From: Bog-473 sp036489775
GTDB lineage: Bacteria; Actinomycetota; Acidimicrobiia; Acidimicrobiales; RAAP-2
Reading direction: 5' to 3'
Assembly: GCA_036489775.1 (NCBI GenBank)
Contig: DASXFC010000082.1
Coordinates: forward strand, 113,761 to 177,760
DNA length: 64,000 bases
Shown here: positions 1 through 8,885 of the stretch, one piece after another
How the letters are laid out: each line of letters starts with the position of its first letter
Position numbering within the stretch: the first letter of the stretch is position 1
Made by a program: the position numbers and the translations under genes
Notes under the pieces: model-generated
Seen by the model: only the letters and a program-made list of their open reading frames with translations
What the model was told of the DNA's origin: nothing
Databases searched by the model: none

Positions 1-1
1 C

Positions 2-910
2 AACAAGTACGAGGGTATGGACGAGATCGATCCGGTCAAGCTCGAAGAAGAGCTCCGCCAGATGATCCCCGACGGGCACCGGACCTTCGCCAAGAAGATC
101 TTGGCGGACCATGGGGTCCCCGAACTCGAAAATGGGCCGAAGCGTGAGCTGCTCGGCTGGACCGCCGCCACCGCCGCTCCCCTGGTCGAGGTCATCCTGC
201 GCCACCCCAAGGTGAAGCTGGTGGCCAACGCACTGGGCACGCCGCCCGACGATGTCATCGCTCAGGTTCACGACCACGGCATGCTCATCGCCGCCTTGGC
301 CGGTTCGGTCAAGCACGCTTTGGCCCATAAGGCCGCCGGTGTGGACGTCGTCATTTGCCAGGGCTCCGAGGGCGGTGGCCACACGGGCGACGTCGGCTCG
401 ATCGTGCTCTGGCCCGAGGTCATCGACGCCGTGGCCCCGACGTCGGTGTTGGCGGCGGGCGGTATCGGCACCGGCCGTCAGATGGCCGCAGCCATGGTCA
501 TGGGTGCGGCTGGGGTGTGGACCGGATCCCTCTGGCTCACCGTCGAGGAGGCGGACATCCCTCCGAAGCAGATGGAGTCCTACATCAAGGCGTCCTCTCG
601 CGACACCGTCCGCTCCCGTTCCTTCACCGGCAAGCCCTGCCGGCTGCTCAAGAACGACTGGACCGATGCCTGGGAAGCCGAGGGCAACCCCAAGCCGCTC
701 GGCATGCCCCTGCAGATGATGGTGGCCATCGACTGTGTGTCCCGTGGTCACGCCTACCCCGAAGAGGCCCGGGATGTGAACTTCAACCCGTGCGGTCAGG
801 TCATCGGCCTGGCCAAGCAGGTGCGTCGCACCCGTGACGTGGTGCTCGGCATGGTCGAGGAATACATCGACGCGCTCGAGCGAGTGCAGCTGAGCGCCGA
901 CACGGTCTGA
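2..910 (+). CDS. Nitronate monooxygenase / 2-nitropropane dioxygenase family protein (5'-truncated)
   Basis: The reading frame is open from base 2, before the first ATG at 17, so the gene starts upstream of the window. The visible part is the C-terminal two thirds of an FMN-dependent TIM-barrel oxygenase. The segment QGSEGGGHTG is the family's FMN-phosphate/substrate-binding loop with its conserved His, and AAGGIGTGRQ is the second phosphate-binding glycine motif. Family members oxidise nitronates to carbonyl compounds plus nitrite; many actinobacterial members sit in lipid or xenobiotic gene sets and have no known substrate. The gene converges on the beta-propeller gene at 914 with only 3 bases between them. 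The family call is secure; the substrate is not known. Confidence 0.9.
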   Translation, partial: NKYEGMDEIDPVKLEEELRQMIPDGHRTFAKKILADHGVPELENGPKRELLGWTAATAAPLVEVILRHPKVKLVANALGTPPDDVIAQVHDHGMLIAALAGSVKHALAHKAAGVDVVICQGSEGGGHTGDVGSIVLWPEVIDAVAPTSVLAAGGIGTGRQMAAAMVMGAAGVWTGSLWLTVEEADIPPKQMESYIKASSRDTVRSRSFTGKPCRLLKNDWTDAWEAEGNPKPLGMPLQMMVAIDCVSRGHAYPEEARDVNFNPCGQVIGLAKQVRRTRDVVLGMVEEYIDALERVQLSADTV

Positions 911-913
911 TGA

Positions 914-2344
914 TTATCGGGCAGCTGTCGCGGTCGAGAGCACCAACTGGCGCTGGGTAAGCCCAGTGCTGGGTGCAGTGCCCGTGCTGGTGGGGTCCTG
1001 CACAACCGCAAAGCAGGCAGCAGCGTCGGCGCACGACACCACGCCGACTTGCCTGATCGGAATCCCATCGACATCGGGGAGCGGGACGGTCATCCAGGAC
1101 TGGCCGCCGTCGTCAGTCTCCTTGATGAATGGGGCGGTGGACTTCCCGCTGACAACCTGTGGGATGGTCTCTGCGGGTGCATGGACGATGCCACTGATCC
1201 AACACTCCAGGGCCGTCGGGCAGGACAGAGAGCCGATCAACCACTGATCGGGTTCGTCGCCCATGGTGGCCGTCCAGGTCTCGCCCCCGTCATCAGTGGA
1301 GATGATCGTGTCGAGGAACTCGCCCGTCCCCCGTCCCGCCGGATTGGGCAAGACCTGCTCGACAGCAAGACAATGGGTGGCATCCGCACAAGTCAGCGCC
1401 TCAATGGTGTCAGTGGAGGGAGCCGAACCGGTCGACCAGGTCAGACCGCCGTCGTCGCTGTAGATCACGGTGCCGTCGCCGTGTTGACCCGGAGTCAGTT
1501 CGTAGTTCGGCGGCGACTGCCCCACTGCGACGCAGTGCCGCCCGACGCAGCTCAACCCGTAATCACGAAACGAGCCGGGGAACGACACGATCGTCCATTG
1601 CACCCCGCCGTCAGACGTCACGGCTGCCACATCAGCGGAGCCCTGGCCACCGGGAGCGGCTGTGCTCAAGCTAGCCACGCAGTCCTGGGCAGACGCACAT
1701 GACATCGGACCACTGCCCGTGCTCTGGCCGATAGGCCACGAGGCCCAGCTCGCTCCGCCATTGGTCGTCCGGTACAGCGTCACCTCCATGCTGCCCGAGG
1801 CGAAGTCCTCGCCGGTGATCATGCAGGTGTCCGCTGAAGGGCAGGTCAGTCCATAGAGATCGACCGCGGGTGCTGAGAGTCCTACCTCCCAGGTCCGACC
1901 GCCGTCATGCGATACCTCCATGATGCCGGTCGGGAGTCCCTGACCGCTGGGCGGAATGGACGGTTCAGAGGCGTAGCAATCCTCGGCGCTCGGGCACTCC
2001 AGTTCGTACGAGCCCGATCCGTCCGAGCCCTCGATCTTCCAATTCGGCTGGGCGATGTCGCCGGCCAAGTGCCAGGACGGTGCCTTCAGCGGGGGAATCG
2101 TCCGTCGCGACGTCGAGGCGAGGAGTGGCACGCTGATGGCGACGATCACGACGAGGACAGCTGCGGCCAGAGCAACGCGCTGCAGCGGGATCACCCGATG
2201 GCGTGGCAGCCGCGGCCGCCCTTCATGTGCTGTCGGGTCCGCCATGACCAGGGTCAGTTGCTGACGAATACTGCCCAGCGCCTCAGAGGTGGGATGGGGG
2301 GTCTCGGCCAGATAGCGCTCGAGCACATCGAGTTCATCGATCAC
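914..2344 (-). CDS. Membrane-anchored Asp-box beta-propeller protein linked to an ECF sigma factor
   Basis: 476 residues. An N-terminal cytoplasmic stretch of about 50 residues, beginning MIDELDVLERYLAETPHP, resembles the short N-terminal region of proteins encoded next to actinobacterial ECF sigma factors (CU044_5270-like). One membrane helix follows at about residues 53-75, then a large outer region with repeated Asp-box motifs (SHDGGRTWE, TTNGGASWA, SDDGGLTWS, STDDGGETWT, DDGGQSWM) and many paired cysteines, which suggests a sialidase/VPS10-like propeller. The ATG overlaps the stop of the upstream sigma factor gene (ATGA-type), so the two are translationally coupled. By position it should be the sigma factor's regulator or sensor, but no zinc anti-sigma HxxxCxxC motif is visible. 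That role is an inference. Confidence 0.8.
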   Translation of the reverse strand: MIDELDVLERYLAETPHPTSEALGSIRQQLTLVMADPTAHEGRPRLPRHRVIPLQRVALAAAVLVVIVAISVPLLASTSRRTIPPLKAPSWHLAGDIAQPNWKIEGSDGSGSYELECPSAEDCYASEPSIPPSGQGLPTGIMEVSHDGGRTWEVGLSAPAVDLYGLTCPSADTCMITGEDFASGSMEVTLYRTTNGGASWASWPIGQSTGSGPMSCASAQDCVASLSTAAPGGQGSADVAAVTSDGGVQWTIVSFPGSFRDYGLSCVGRHCVAVGQSPPNYELTPGQHGDGTVIYSDDGGLTWSTGSAPSTDTIEALTCADATHCLAVEQVLPNPAGRGTGEFLDTIISTDDGGETWTATMGDEPDQWLIGSLSCPTALECWISGIVHAPAETIPQVVSGKSTAPFIKETDDGGQSWMTVPLPDVDGIPIRQVGVVSCADAAACFAVVQDPTSTGTAPSTGLTQRQLVLSTATAAR

Positions 2345-2931
2345 GGTCGTGTCTCCTCTTCGATGGATGACATGTCTTGCCCGCCGGCCGTAAGGAGTTC
2401 CCGCAACTGAGCGCGGCCGCGGGAGAGCCGCGAACGAACTGTGCCGACGGGGATGGAAAGGGCATCGCTGATCTCGACGTAGCTGAGATGGACCCCGGCA
2501 TACAGCAGCAGGACTTCCCGGTAGCGGCCATCGACCTGCGCCAAGGCAGTAGCCACGGCTTCGTCACCGCGTCCGCCAGCTTCAGCTGGGTCCTCGACGT
2601 GATGGGGGCGGTCACCGTGAGCCAACCGATCGATCAGTCGGCGGCGGCGGCGTTCACTGCGGAAATGATGGCGCACCACGTTGGTGGCAATGCCGAAGAG
2701 CCAGGGCCGGGCATCGGAGTAACGACGGTCGTAGTGACCACGGACCCGGAAAGCTGTCACGAAAACCTCTGAAGTCAGGTCATCGGCCGCCGTCCGCGAC
2801 ACCGCCCGCTGCAAATAGCGGTGGATGGCCATGCCATGGCGCTCGAAGATGGCGCCAAAGGCCTTCGGATCACCCAAGGACTCCTGGATCTGATCGGCGT
2901 CGCTCCGCCAGATCCCTCGCTCCCCGTCCAC
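2341..2931 (-). CDS. ECF-type RNA polymerase sigma factor
   Basis: 196 residues starting at GTG. Region 2 is at about residues 20-90 (FGAIFERHGMAIHRYLQRAV, then DDLTSEVFVTAF and ARPWLFGIATNVVRHH). Region 4 is at about 130-185, with the HTH segment LSYVEISDALSIPVGTVRSRLSRGRAQLR. There is no C-terminal SnoaL extension. The downstream propeller gene overlaps its stop and is the likely partner. A GGAACTT box lies about 36 bases upstream of the GTG and AATAGT about 12 upstream, consistent with a leaderless, possibly self-activated promoter. The family is clear; the regulon is unknown. Confidence 0.95.
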   Translation of the reverse strand: MDGERGIWRSDADQIQESLGDPKAFGAIFERHGMAIHRYLQRAVSRTAADDLTSEVFVTAFRVRGHYDRRYSDARPWLFGIATNVVRHHFRSERRRRRLIDRLAHGDRPHHVEDPAEAGGRGDEAVATALAQVDGRYREVLLLYAGVHLSYVEISDALSIPVGTVRSRLSRGRAQLRELLTAGGQDMSSIEEETRP

Positions 2932-2937
2932 ATCGGC

Positions 2938-2967
2938 ACTATTGCCCGCTGGTCAGGCAGAAGTTCC
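2938..2967 (-). promoter_or_regulatory. Candidate leaderless promoter of the ECF sigma gene
   Basis: Read on the minus strand, GGAACTT occupies 2967-2961 and AATAGT 2943-2938. If transcription starts at the GTG (2931), these are at about -36 and -12. GGAAC is the usual -35 core of ECF promoters. The -10 box resembles a housekeeping box more than an ECF one, so autoregulation is only a suggestion. Confidence 0.4.
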
Positions 2968-3012
2968 CGCCAGCCCATGGACCTTGACCCCCCGGTTGCC
3001 CATACTGGCTGT

Positions 3013-3351
3013 ATGCGGCCCCAGCGGCTCATCATCCCCGACTCCCGGGGGCAGGGGGCCACCCTTCGGGTCTCACGCCACCCCGAAGCCAACAAGATCG
3101 TGTTGAGTCACTGGCGCGATGGGATCTGCGTCGCGTCCACCCCGGTCGAGATCTCTGAGGTTCCCGCCCTCATCGGTGTCCTGGCCGATGCCCTGGGCGA
3201 CGCCATCGATACCACGGCGCCGGCGACCATCGAGGAACGGCGAACCCTCGGTGTGCTCGACGCCATCCGATCATGGCTACGGCCCAAGTTGGCCGAAATC
3301 ACCGAGCTCCGGCTGGCCCGCGATTCGACTGAGGTCGACACCTCGGACTGA
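3013..3351 (+). CDS. Conserved-looking hypothetical protein, 112 aa
   Basis: I recognise no domain. The frame is open from 2821, but the first part is antisense to the sigma factor gene. ATG 3013 is preferred because CATACT lies exactly 6 bases before it (3001-3006), the leaderless pattern seen at many starts here. The N-terminal half (residues 1-50) has alternating hydrophobic residues suggesting a small beta-sheet (TLRVSRHPEANKIVLSHW). The C-terminal half looks helical and charged, with no signal peptide or membrane helix. It is transcribed divergently from the ECF gene and ends 5 bases before the convergent GT61 gene. Confidence 0.65.
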   Translation: MRPQRLIIPDSRGQGATLRVSRHPEANKIVLSHWRDGICVASTPVEISEVPALIGVLADALGDAIDTTAPATIEERRTLGVLDAIRSWLRPKLAEITELRLARDSTEVDTSD

Positions 3352-3356
3352 TTGGC

Positions 3357-4571
3357 TCAACGACGCGGGGCGGACTCCTGCAGCTCGTCGAGCATGGCGG
3401 AGAGCGCAGGCAGATCGACCTCGATATCAGTGATCAGCGCCGTCGGACGATTTCGTCGTGACGAGGTGGGCCAGGCCGAGAAATAGCGGTACCCGACGCC
3501 GGGCACGCTGCTGGCCAGCCTCCAGTAGTCGGGCAACACGGACCCAGGCGGGAACAGCTCGACCACCGTCGACCCCGGGCTGGCAAAGACCAAATTGGCC
3601 AGGGCGGCGCCGTGGGAAGCCACGATCAGTGACGCCGAAGCGAAGGTGGCGATTTGCTCGGCCACCGAGAGTGCACTGGGGTCAACGACGTCGAACCCCC
3701 GGGCGCTCAGCATGCGGACCAACTCATCCTCATTGGCCACGGCCCGGTTGTGCGAGCCGGCGCTACGCGTGATGTACACCGGGCGCCGGTGGCCGCGGTC
3801 GGGGACCTGGGACAGCAGGCGGGAGCGCAGGAATTCGACCACCCAGGGCGGATTCTTCTCCCCCCTCACCGAGGGTAGCCCTGGCACGACGAGGCAGTCC
3901 GCCTGCACGTGGTTGACCTCCTCGCTGTCGATGCGTTGCGCGGGGTCGATGCCGAACATGTCGAGTAGTTGGCGCTGGAACGAGGTCTGCGCCGGCACGT
4001 ACCAGCGATCCGGCGGGGCGATCTCGGGCGCCTGCTCGAGTACCCCGATACGGGGCAGCACATCGATGAGGAAGTGGTAGTAGTTGCTGTCACCCCGTGA
4101 GGTGAGCACTCCTAGGCGCCCCGTGAACCGCTCGGGTCTGCCCGGAAAGGGGGCGAGGAAGAGCGGATGCTCGCGTGGGCGCAGGGCGCCGAAGTAGAGG
4201 CTGAGCTCATGGACCAGGTCCCCCTGACCGGTGATCACGGCGTGATGGCGGCCCAATACCCGGCCCTCGGGGAGCTCCATGACGGCGATACGTGGGATCT
4301 CAGTGTCGGTAGCTGGCTCCAGCGGGGCCAACTGGGGCGGGTAGCCGAGGAGAGGGGGCCGGACGATGACCTCGGGCTCCCGGGCGACCACACAGCGGCC
4401 CCCTGAGGACGTCGCGGCGTCTTCCATGGTCAGGCTCACCCCACCCGGCACGTAGGAGCCACTCAGCCGGCTCAGCTGGATGGTGGCCGGTGCCACCAGG
4501 CGCGTGGCGCGCACGTAAGCCGGCTTCACGTAGGGGTAAAGCGGTCGTAGGGCGGCAGGGAGCCGGGGCAA
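3357..4571 (-). CDS. Glycosyltransferase family 61 protein
   Basis: 404 residues from a TTG start; an internal GTG near 4529 is an alternative. The C-terminal half carries the GT61 (DUF563) signature segments: NYYHFLIDVLPR in the middle, YITRSAGSHNRAVANEDELV, and ASHGAALANLVFASPGSTVV followed by ELFPP. GT61 enzymes transfer sugars such as xylose, arabinose or GlcNAc from nucleotide sugars; bacterial members usually lie in capsule or exopolysaccharide clusters. It opens the polysaccharide region here and diverges from the FkbM gene at 5073 across about 500 bases. Donor and acceptor cannot be predicted. Confidence 0.88.
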   Translation of the reverse strand: MPRLPAALRPLYPYVKPAYVRATRLVAPATIQLSRLSGSYVPGGVSLTMEDAATSSGGRCVVAREPEVIVRPPLLGYPPQLAPLEPATDTEIPRIAVMELPEGRVLGRHHAVITGQGDLVHELSLYFGALRPREHPLFLAPFPGRPERFTGRLGVLTSRGDSNYYHFLIDVLPRIGVLEQAPEIAPPDRWYVPAQTSFQRQLLDMFGIDPAQRIDSEEVNHVQADCLVVPGLPSVRGEKNPPWVVEFLRSRLLSQVPDRGHRRPVYITRSAGSHNRAVANEDELVRMLSARGFDVVDPSALSVAEQIATFASASLIVASHGAALANLVFASPGSTVVELFPPGSVLPDYWRLASSVPGVGYRYFSAWPTSSRRNRPTALITDIEVDLPALSAMLDELQESAPRR

Positions 4572-5072
4572 AGGTCTTAGCCCTGCTCTGGCCGTCGGTG
4601 GGCCGGTCTCATGAAGGGCGACTGCGCACGTTCATTGACTCGTTTCCCTCCCGCGAGTGTGCGCCGAGCACATGCCGGTCAAGAAGATAGGCCAAGAAAA
4701 CAGGTATGGGGACCACCGAGGGTGAAGATGCCGTCATCGCACATCTCGTCCCACCTCGTCATTGGTCACCAGTGCCCGGGATCATCGCCCGCTGTCATGC
4801 AGTGTCGTCGAGATGTCACCAATGTGGAAAGGTGGCAACGTACATTGCAGTCTCATGGAGGCCTTCGTTTTGGAGGGATCCGGTAGGCACCCGGGCACCG
4901 ATGATGGCGCCGGTCCCGCAAGTTCCCACCCGATCGGGGGTGCCCTACACTGGCCGCCTGCTCCACGGGACCGGCGCGCGGAGCCATGCTCAGGTCGGGC
5001 TCACGGGCAACAGCATGATCGCTGGACCCTTCAACACCGTTGAGTGAGCAGTCGAGGAGGACGGGAACCACA
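4572..5072. other. Long divergent intergenic region between GT61 and FkbM genes
   Basis: No convincing gene: the open frames here lack ribosome-binding sites and recognisable sequence. A -10-like TACACT stands near 4945, which would give the FkbM gene a 5' leader of over 100 bases. GGTCACCA and GTCACCA motifs recur near 4765 and 4813. I see no rho-independent terminator or known riboswitch. Confidence 0.4.
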
Positions 5073-5903
5073 GTGAGTCCGAACGCCCAGTTGTATGCCG
5101 CACGGCGCGTCCTGCAGACGCCCAAGGCCTTCTCAAACTGGTTTGACGTATTGCGGGACATGGCCAGCGAGAAGGTTGGGCGCGGCCCGGACACCCTGAC
5201 GTTCCGTACCCGGACCGGGCTGAGGATCGACGCTCCCAACCAGCCCGGATCGCGGGTGCCGATCTACGAGATTTTCGCCGAGGACTGCTACCACTTCGAC
5301 TGGTTTCTTGGGGCCCTGGCGCAGCGGCCCATTCAGGTCATCGACATCGGAGGCCAGATGGGGACGTTCGCCTGCCGTCTGGCCCAGATCAACCCTGGCG
5401 CATCCATCGTCTCCTACGAACCGTCGTCGACGAGCGCTTCCTTCCTGCGCCGCAACCTGGACCAGAACCATTTCGCGGACCGGGTCTCCGTCGTCCAGAA
5501 AGCGCTCGCCGGCACCATCGGCTTCGCCGAATTCGAGGACAACGGCGGCGGTAGCGGGCAAAACCACCTCGTCATGAATGGTGGCGGTCCGGAGACCCAG
5601 AGCACGACCCGGGTTGAAACCACCACCTTCGATGCCGCCATCGCCGCGTTGCCGGCCTCGGTCGACCTGGTCAAGATGGATTGCGAAGGTGGCGAGTACG
5701 ACCTCGTCTACGCGTCCTCGCCCGCCAGCTGGGAGTCAGTGCAACGCCTCGTGATCGAAAACCACCGAGTCCCCGGCCAGTCGTGGACCGAGCTGCGAGC
5801 GTGGCTCGAGGGAGTCGGGTTATCGGTCCAGCACGAAATCGTCGGGACCGAGGTCGGCGTAGCCTGGATGTCGCGTGATCCGTTGCCGCCGTTGACCCCC
5901 TGA
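5073..5903 (+). CDS. FkbM family SAM-dependent methyltransferase
   Basis: 276 residues. The frame is open from a TTG at 5040, but GTG 5073 is chosen because AGGAGG (5055-5060) sits 12 bases before it. The SAM site is VIDIGGQMGTFACRLA, followed by the acidic ribose-binding segment IVSYEPS. The FkbM-specific VKMDCEGGEYDLV lies near residue 205. FkbM proteins O-methylate sugars or polyketides. Next to a polymerase and glycosyltransferases, this one most likely methylates a sugar of the polysaccharide. It is a classical FkbM and differs from the two diverged paralogues at 16976 and 25049. Confidence 0.9.
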   Translation: MSPNAQLYAARRVLQTPKAFSNWFDVLRDMASEKVGRGPDTLTFRTRTGLRIDAPNQPGSRVPIYEIFAEDCYHFDWFLGALAQRPIQVIDIGGQMGTFACRLAQINPGASIVSYEPSSTSASFLRRNLDQNHFADRVSVVQKALAGTIGFAEFEDNGGGSGQNHLVMNGGGPETQSTTRVETTTFDAAIAALPASVDLVKMDCEGGEYDLVYASSPASWESVQRLVIENHRVPGQSWTELRAWLEGVGLSVQHEIVGTEVGVAWMSRDPLPPLTP

Positions 5904-6014
5904 CTTGCCGGGCGGGTAATTCCGGCTTGGAACAGGCTCCTCGCTCGAGCGACGAGGCCTCCTGACCTCAGGCCCACCACCCAGCCCGCCGGCGCTGTTA
6001 CCGCGAGTGATGCC

Positions 6015-7346
6015 CTACGTCGAGGGTTGGAGCTTCGACGCTTCGAGGTCGGGGGCCGCCAGCGACAGCTCGCGCGCCTGGCGCCGCCGGGATCGGTAGA
6101 TGGCTGCCGGGGGCAACGCCATGGCCAGGACGAAGGGGAACCAGAAATAGCGGTCGTACATCGTCGGCGCCTGCATGGAGAAGGCGAAGACGGCCACCAT
6201 CCCGGCAAAGAGCACGTTCTTCGTTGCGTCCATTACCCCGTTTCTCCTTGTGCGGAGCAGGGCCGTAAAGATGCAGACGAAATCGCCGATCAGGAAGAGG
6301 ATGCCGCCCTGATACCAGTTCATCAGGATGAAGTTGTGCGGGGGATACCAGGTGTAGTCGTTGGGATCCTCGTATACGAGACTCGACTCGACGTCGAGCC
6401 CGTGGCCGACCCATGGGTTGTGCACGATCCCGCTCCACGAGTTCTTCCAAGTACCCTCGCGGTCGTTGACACTGTTGTTCTGGGACCCGCTCGACGTCGC
6501 CCCGGTGAAGCGCGCAATCGGGTTGAGGCTCCCCCCGTGGCCCGCCTGGATCGCCGTGCCCAAGCCGTAGACCGCGATGAGCAGCACGCCGACGGCCAGC
6601 ACGTGCTTGAGTTTGACGCCGAAGCGGAGAATCACGACGACGGCGCCGATCAGTCCGCAGAGCATGCCACTGACGCTGCCTGAGATGATCAACCCGGTGG
6701 CGATGACGGCGATAGAGCTCACATAGAGCCACCGCCGCTTGACTGCTGGGTGGAGCGCCAGGCCGACCGCGAAGGTGAGTCCGAGGGCGAGTAGCGATCC
6801 GGTGTCGTCGGGCGCCTTGGCCAGGCCGGACGCCCGGCCGTTCGTAAGGGTCCCGAGGGAGACCAGGACGTGCGCGCTGAGCTGCAGGACGGCCACGAAC
6901 CCGGAGACCGCGCACCCGAGGACGTACGCGGTCATCCCTCGGTGCAGCAGTTTCTCGGTCGGTAACAGGTGCCGGACCGTCCACAGCCAGATCAGGAGGA
7001 CGAAGACCATCCGAGCCACCACGAGGAGGCTGCCGGCGACGCTGTCGGCCACGTACGAGGCAATGATGCCGCCCACGACCACCAGGACGCTTCCCAGGTA
7101 CCACGACGTGAGTGGGGTCAGCTTCCGGCGATGAACGATCAGGAGCAGAAACCCGAATGCAAAGAAGAAGAAGGCGTCGCTGATCGTCAGCCCCGTTGCC
7201 TCGTTAGCGGTCGAGTGGCCGCCCACCCGGAACGCCAGCATCGGCATGAGGAAGGCGCCGATCAGGAAGCAGTTGCGCGCCAAGCGCGTCAAGGCGTCGT
7301 TGGGGGGTGCCTCCACCTCGGCGTACGGCACCGTCTGCTTGGGCAT
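6015..7346 (-). CDS. O-antigen ligase / Wzy-like polysaccharide polymerase
   Basis: 443 residues with about 11-12 hydrophobic segments and a large outer loop at about residues 275-340. That loop carries the Wzy_C/WaaL pattern NPWVGHGLDVE then PHNFILMNWYQGGILFL, where the PHN His is typical of the family. Such proteins polymerise or ligate lipid-linked oligosaccharides at the outer face of the membrane. On the minus strand TAAGGT lies 8 bases before the ATG, so the gene is probably leaderless. It is followed (minus strand) by an empty 111-base gap before the convergent FkbM gene. Polymerase is more likely than ligase, since the organism is unlikely to make LPS. Confidence 0.88.
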   Translation of the reverse strand: MPKQTVPYAEVEAPPNDALTRLARNCFLIGAFLMPMLAFRVGGHSTANEATGLTISDAFFFFAFGFLLLIVHRRKLTPLTSWYLGSVLVVVGGIIASYVADSVAGSLLVVARMVFVLLIWLWTVRHLLPTEKLLHRGMTAYVLGCAVSGFVAVLQLSAHVLVSLGTLTNGRASGLAKAPDDTGSLLALGLTFAVGLALHPAVKRRWLYVSSIAVIATGLIISGSVSGMLCGLIGAVVVILRFGVKLKHVLAVGVLLIAVYGLGTAIQAGHGGSLNPIARFTGATSSGSQNNSVNDREGTWKNSWSGIVHNPWVGHGLDVESSLVYEDPNDYTWYPPHNFILMNWYQGGILFLIGDFVCIFTALLRTRRNGVMDATKNVLFAGMVAVFAFSMQAPTMYDRYFWFPFVLAMALPPAAIYRSRRRQARELSLAAPDLEASKLQPST

Positions 7347-7427
7347 CGGGGGGTACCTTACAACGGGCCGGGAGGGCCTTTTCTGGCACCTGGTCAGAGC
7401 TGAGAAGGGCGAATTCCCTGGTCGGGC

Positions 7428-8003
7428 TCAGGTCGAATGAAGGGAGCGCTGGCGCTGCTCGGCGCAGGTCAGCACGGTGTCATCGGGGACGTCGCGGTAG
7501 GCCACCGCCCCGGCCCCGACCACGGCGTTACGTCCCACGGTCACACCGCGCAGCACGGTCGCCCCCACGGCCACCCAGCTCCCGCTGCGCAGCAGCACCG
7601 GCCCGTTGTCGTACGAGAAGTGCGGGTCGCGGTGGTCGTGACCACCGGTGACAATGGCGGCCCGCTGGCTGATGCACACGTCGTCCTCGACGACGATGTC
7701 GACCAGGGAGTGCAGCCAGGCGCCCTCGCCGATCCACACGTAATGGCCAAGCGTGACGTTCCAAGGCCAATGCACCCGCACACCGTGCCGGATCAGGCAA
7801 CCCTGACCAACCCGGGCCCCGAATGCTCGTAGGAGGCCCGGGCGCAATTTGGCGGGGAACCACCACCGGTCGAAGAGAAGGTTCTGCGCCACGAACCAGG
7901 CCACCTTCCACGACAGCGAGCGCCCGGCGTCGTAGTCCCCGATGGTGAACTGGGCCAGGTTCCGCCCCGGGGACGGGTTCTTTCCGTTTTCACCGACGTC
8001 CAT
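7428..8003 (-). CDS. Hexapeptide-repeat acyltransferase (WcaF-like)
   Basis: 191 residues. The frame runs on to 8159, but ATG 8003 is preferred: GGGAGG lies 8 bases upstream and the start then falls just after the preceding gene's stop. The C-terminal half has left-handed beta-helix hexapeptide repeats (GQGCLIRHGVRVHWPWNVTL, then WIGEGAWLHSL, VAVGATVLRGVTVGRNAVVG). The catalytic His region is TGGHDHRDPHFS. The overall plan matches the colanic-acid-type acetyltransferase WcaF, which uses acetyl-CoA to O-acetylate a sugar. It lies 14 bases after the methyltransferase stop and is probably co-transcribed with it. Confidence 0.88.
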   Translation of the reverse strand: MDVGENGKNPSPGRNLAQFTIGDYDAGRSLSWKVAWFVAQNLLFDRWWFPAKLRPGLLRAFGARVGQGCLIRHGVRVHWPWNVTLGHYVWIGEGAWLHSLVDIVVEDDVCISQRAAIVTGGHDHRDPHFSYDNGPVLLRSGSWVAVGATVLRGVTVGRNAVVGAGAVAYRDVPDDTVLTCAEQRQRSLHST

Positions 8004-8017
8004 CGGCCACCTCCCGC

Positions 8018-8782
8018 TCAGCCTTTGCGGCGAGCGACAATCACCAGGGCCGTCTGGAACGAGCGCGGAAGCCGACGCTCGACGGCCACGACCATTTTCG
8101 CGATTCGGGGCCACGGGACGAGGTAGCGGTCCAGGCCTGTGCGCGACGCGGCGGCCCACTCGAAGTCCTTGTCGAGCAGGTCGGCCAGACTCCGTCGAGT
8201 GTTCATCAAGTACGCCGTCTTGAAGACGTCCTGTTCCTCGCGTCCGGGTTGGACCGTGTTCAACACGTTGATGTGCGAGTGGTTGGGCACCAGCCGTGCC
8301 GCCATGGCCAGCAGCGAATGCCGGCTGACGGTGCGAGCCAGGAAGACACCCCCGGGTCGCAGGACGCGTGCCATCTCGCTGGCAAAGTGAGTCGGGTCGG
8401 TGACGTGCTCGAGGACGAAGTCACTCACTGCCAAGTCGACGGACGCGCTCTCCAACGGCCACTTCCCGTCCTCCTCGATGAGGCGGAACTCGTCGATGAT
8501 CGGGTTCTGGGTGCCGATCGGGTCGATGTCGATCCCGATCACGCGGCGGCCTGGCCCTCGCAAATCTTGCCAGGGGCCGCGCTCGTTCACCGCGCTGACG
8601 TCGGCCAGCACGCCGCGGCCGCAGCCGACCTCAGCGACCAGCTGCGACTGCGCCGCCAAGGCCTGGGCGGTCATAAGGAAGACGTGCGCGCTGTCGAGGG
8701 CGAGGATGCGGTCCTCGAACAACTCGAACCAGCCCAGGGGTTGGGTCTCACCATCACCCAGCGTCATCCTGTTCATCACCAT
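8018..8782 (-). CDS. Class I SAM-dependent methyltransferase
   Basis: 254 residues from ATG 8782. In-frame ATGs at 8776 and 8767 are also possible, and the frame extends to 8839. Motif I is LVAEVGCGRGVLADV, the acidic residue after strand 2 is in VIGIDIDPIG, and motif II/III is DLAVSDFVLEHVTDPTHFAS followed by ARVLRPGGVFLARTVS. This is a Methyltransf_11/25-type fold. The surrounding genes suggest a sugar or lipid-carrier substrate in polysaccharide assembly, but the sequence does not identify it. A short direct repeat (GACGACTTCTCC twice, minus strand, about 8785-8815) lies in the leader. Confidence 0.85.
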   Translation of the reverse strand: MVMNRMTLGDGETQPLGWFELFEDRILALDSAHVFLMTAQALAAQSQLVAEVGCGRGVLADVSAVNERGPWQDLRGPGRRVIGIDIDPIGTQNPIIDEFRLIEEDGKWPLESASVDLAVSDFVLEHVTDPTHFASEMARVLRPGGVFLARTVSRHSLLAMAARLVPNHSHINVLNTVQPGREEQDVFKTAYLMNTRRSLADLLDKDFEWAAASRTGLDRYLVPWPRIAKMVVAVERRLPRSFQTALVIVARRKG

Positions 8783-8885
8783 CCTGATTGGAGAAGTCGT
8801 CGGAGAAGTCGTCAAGGTAGCACCGGCCGATTTGCGCACCCGTGCAACCAGGCAGTGGCCGGTGGTCCCACATAGTGTGCCCTGT

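Noticed and set aside
8400..8885. N-terminal extension of the nitroreductase
   Set aside because: Antisense to the methyltransferase; ATG 8886 begins the standard family N-terminus and has a promoter-like box.
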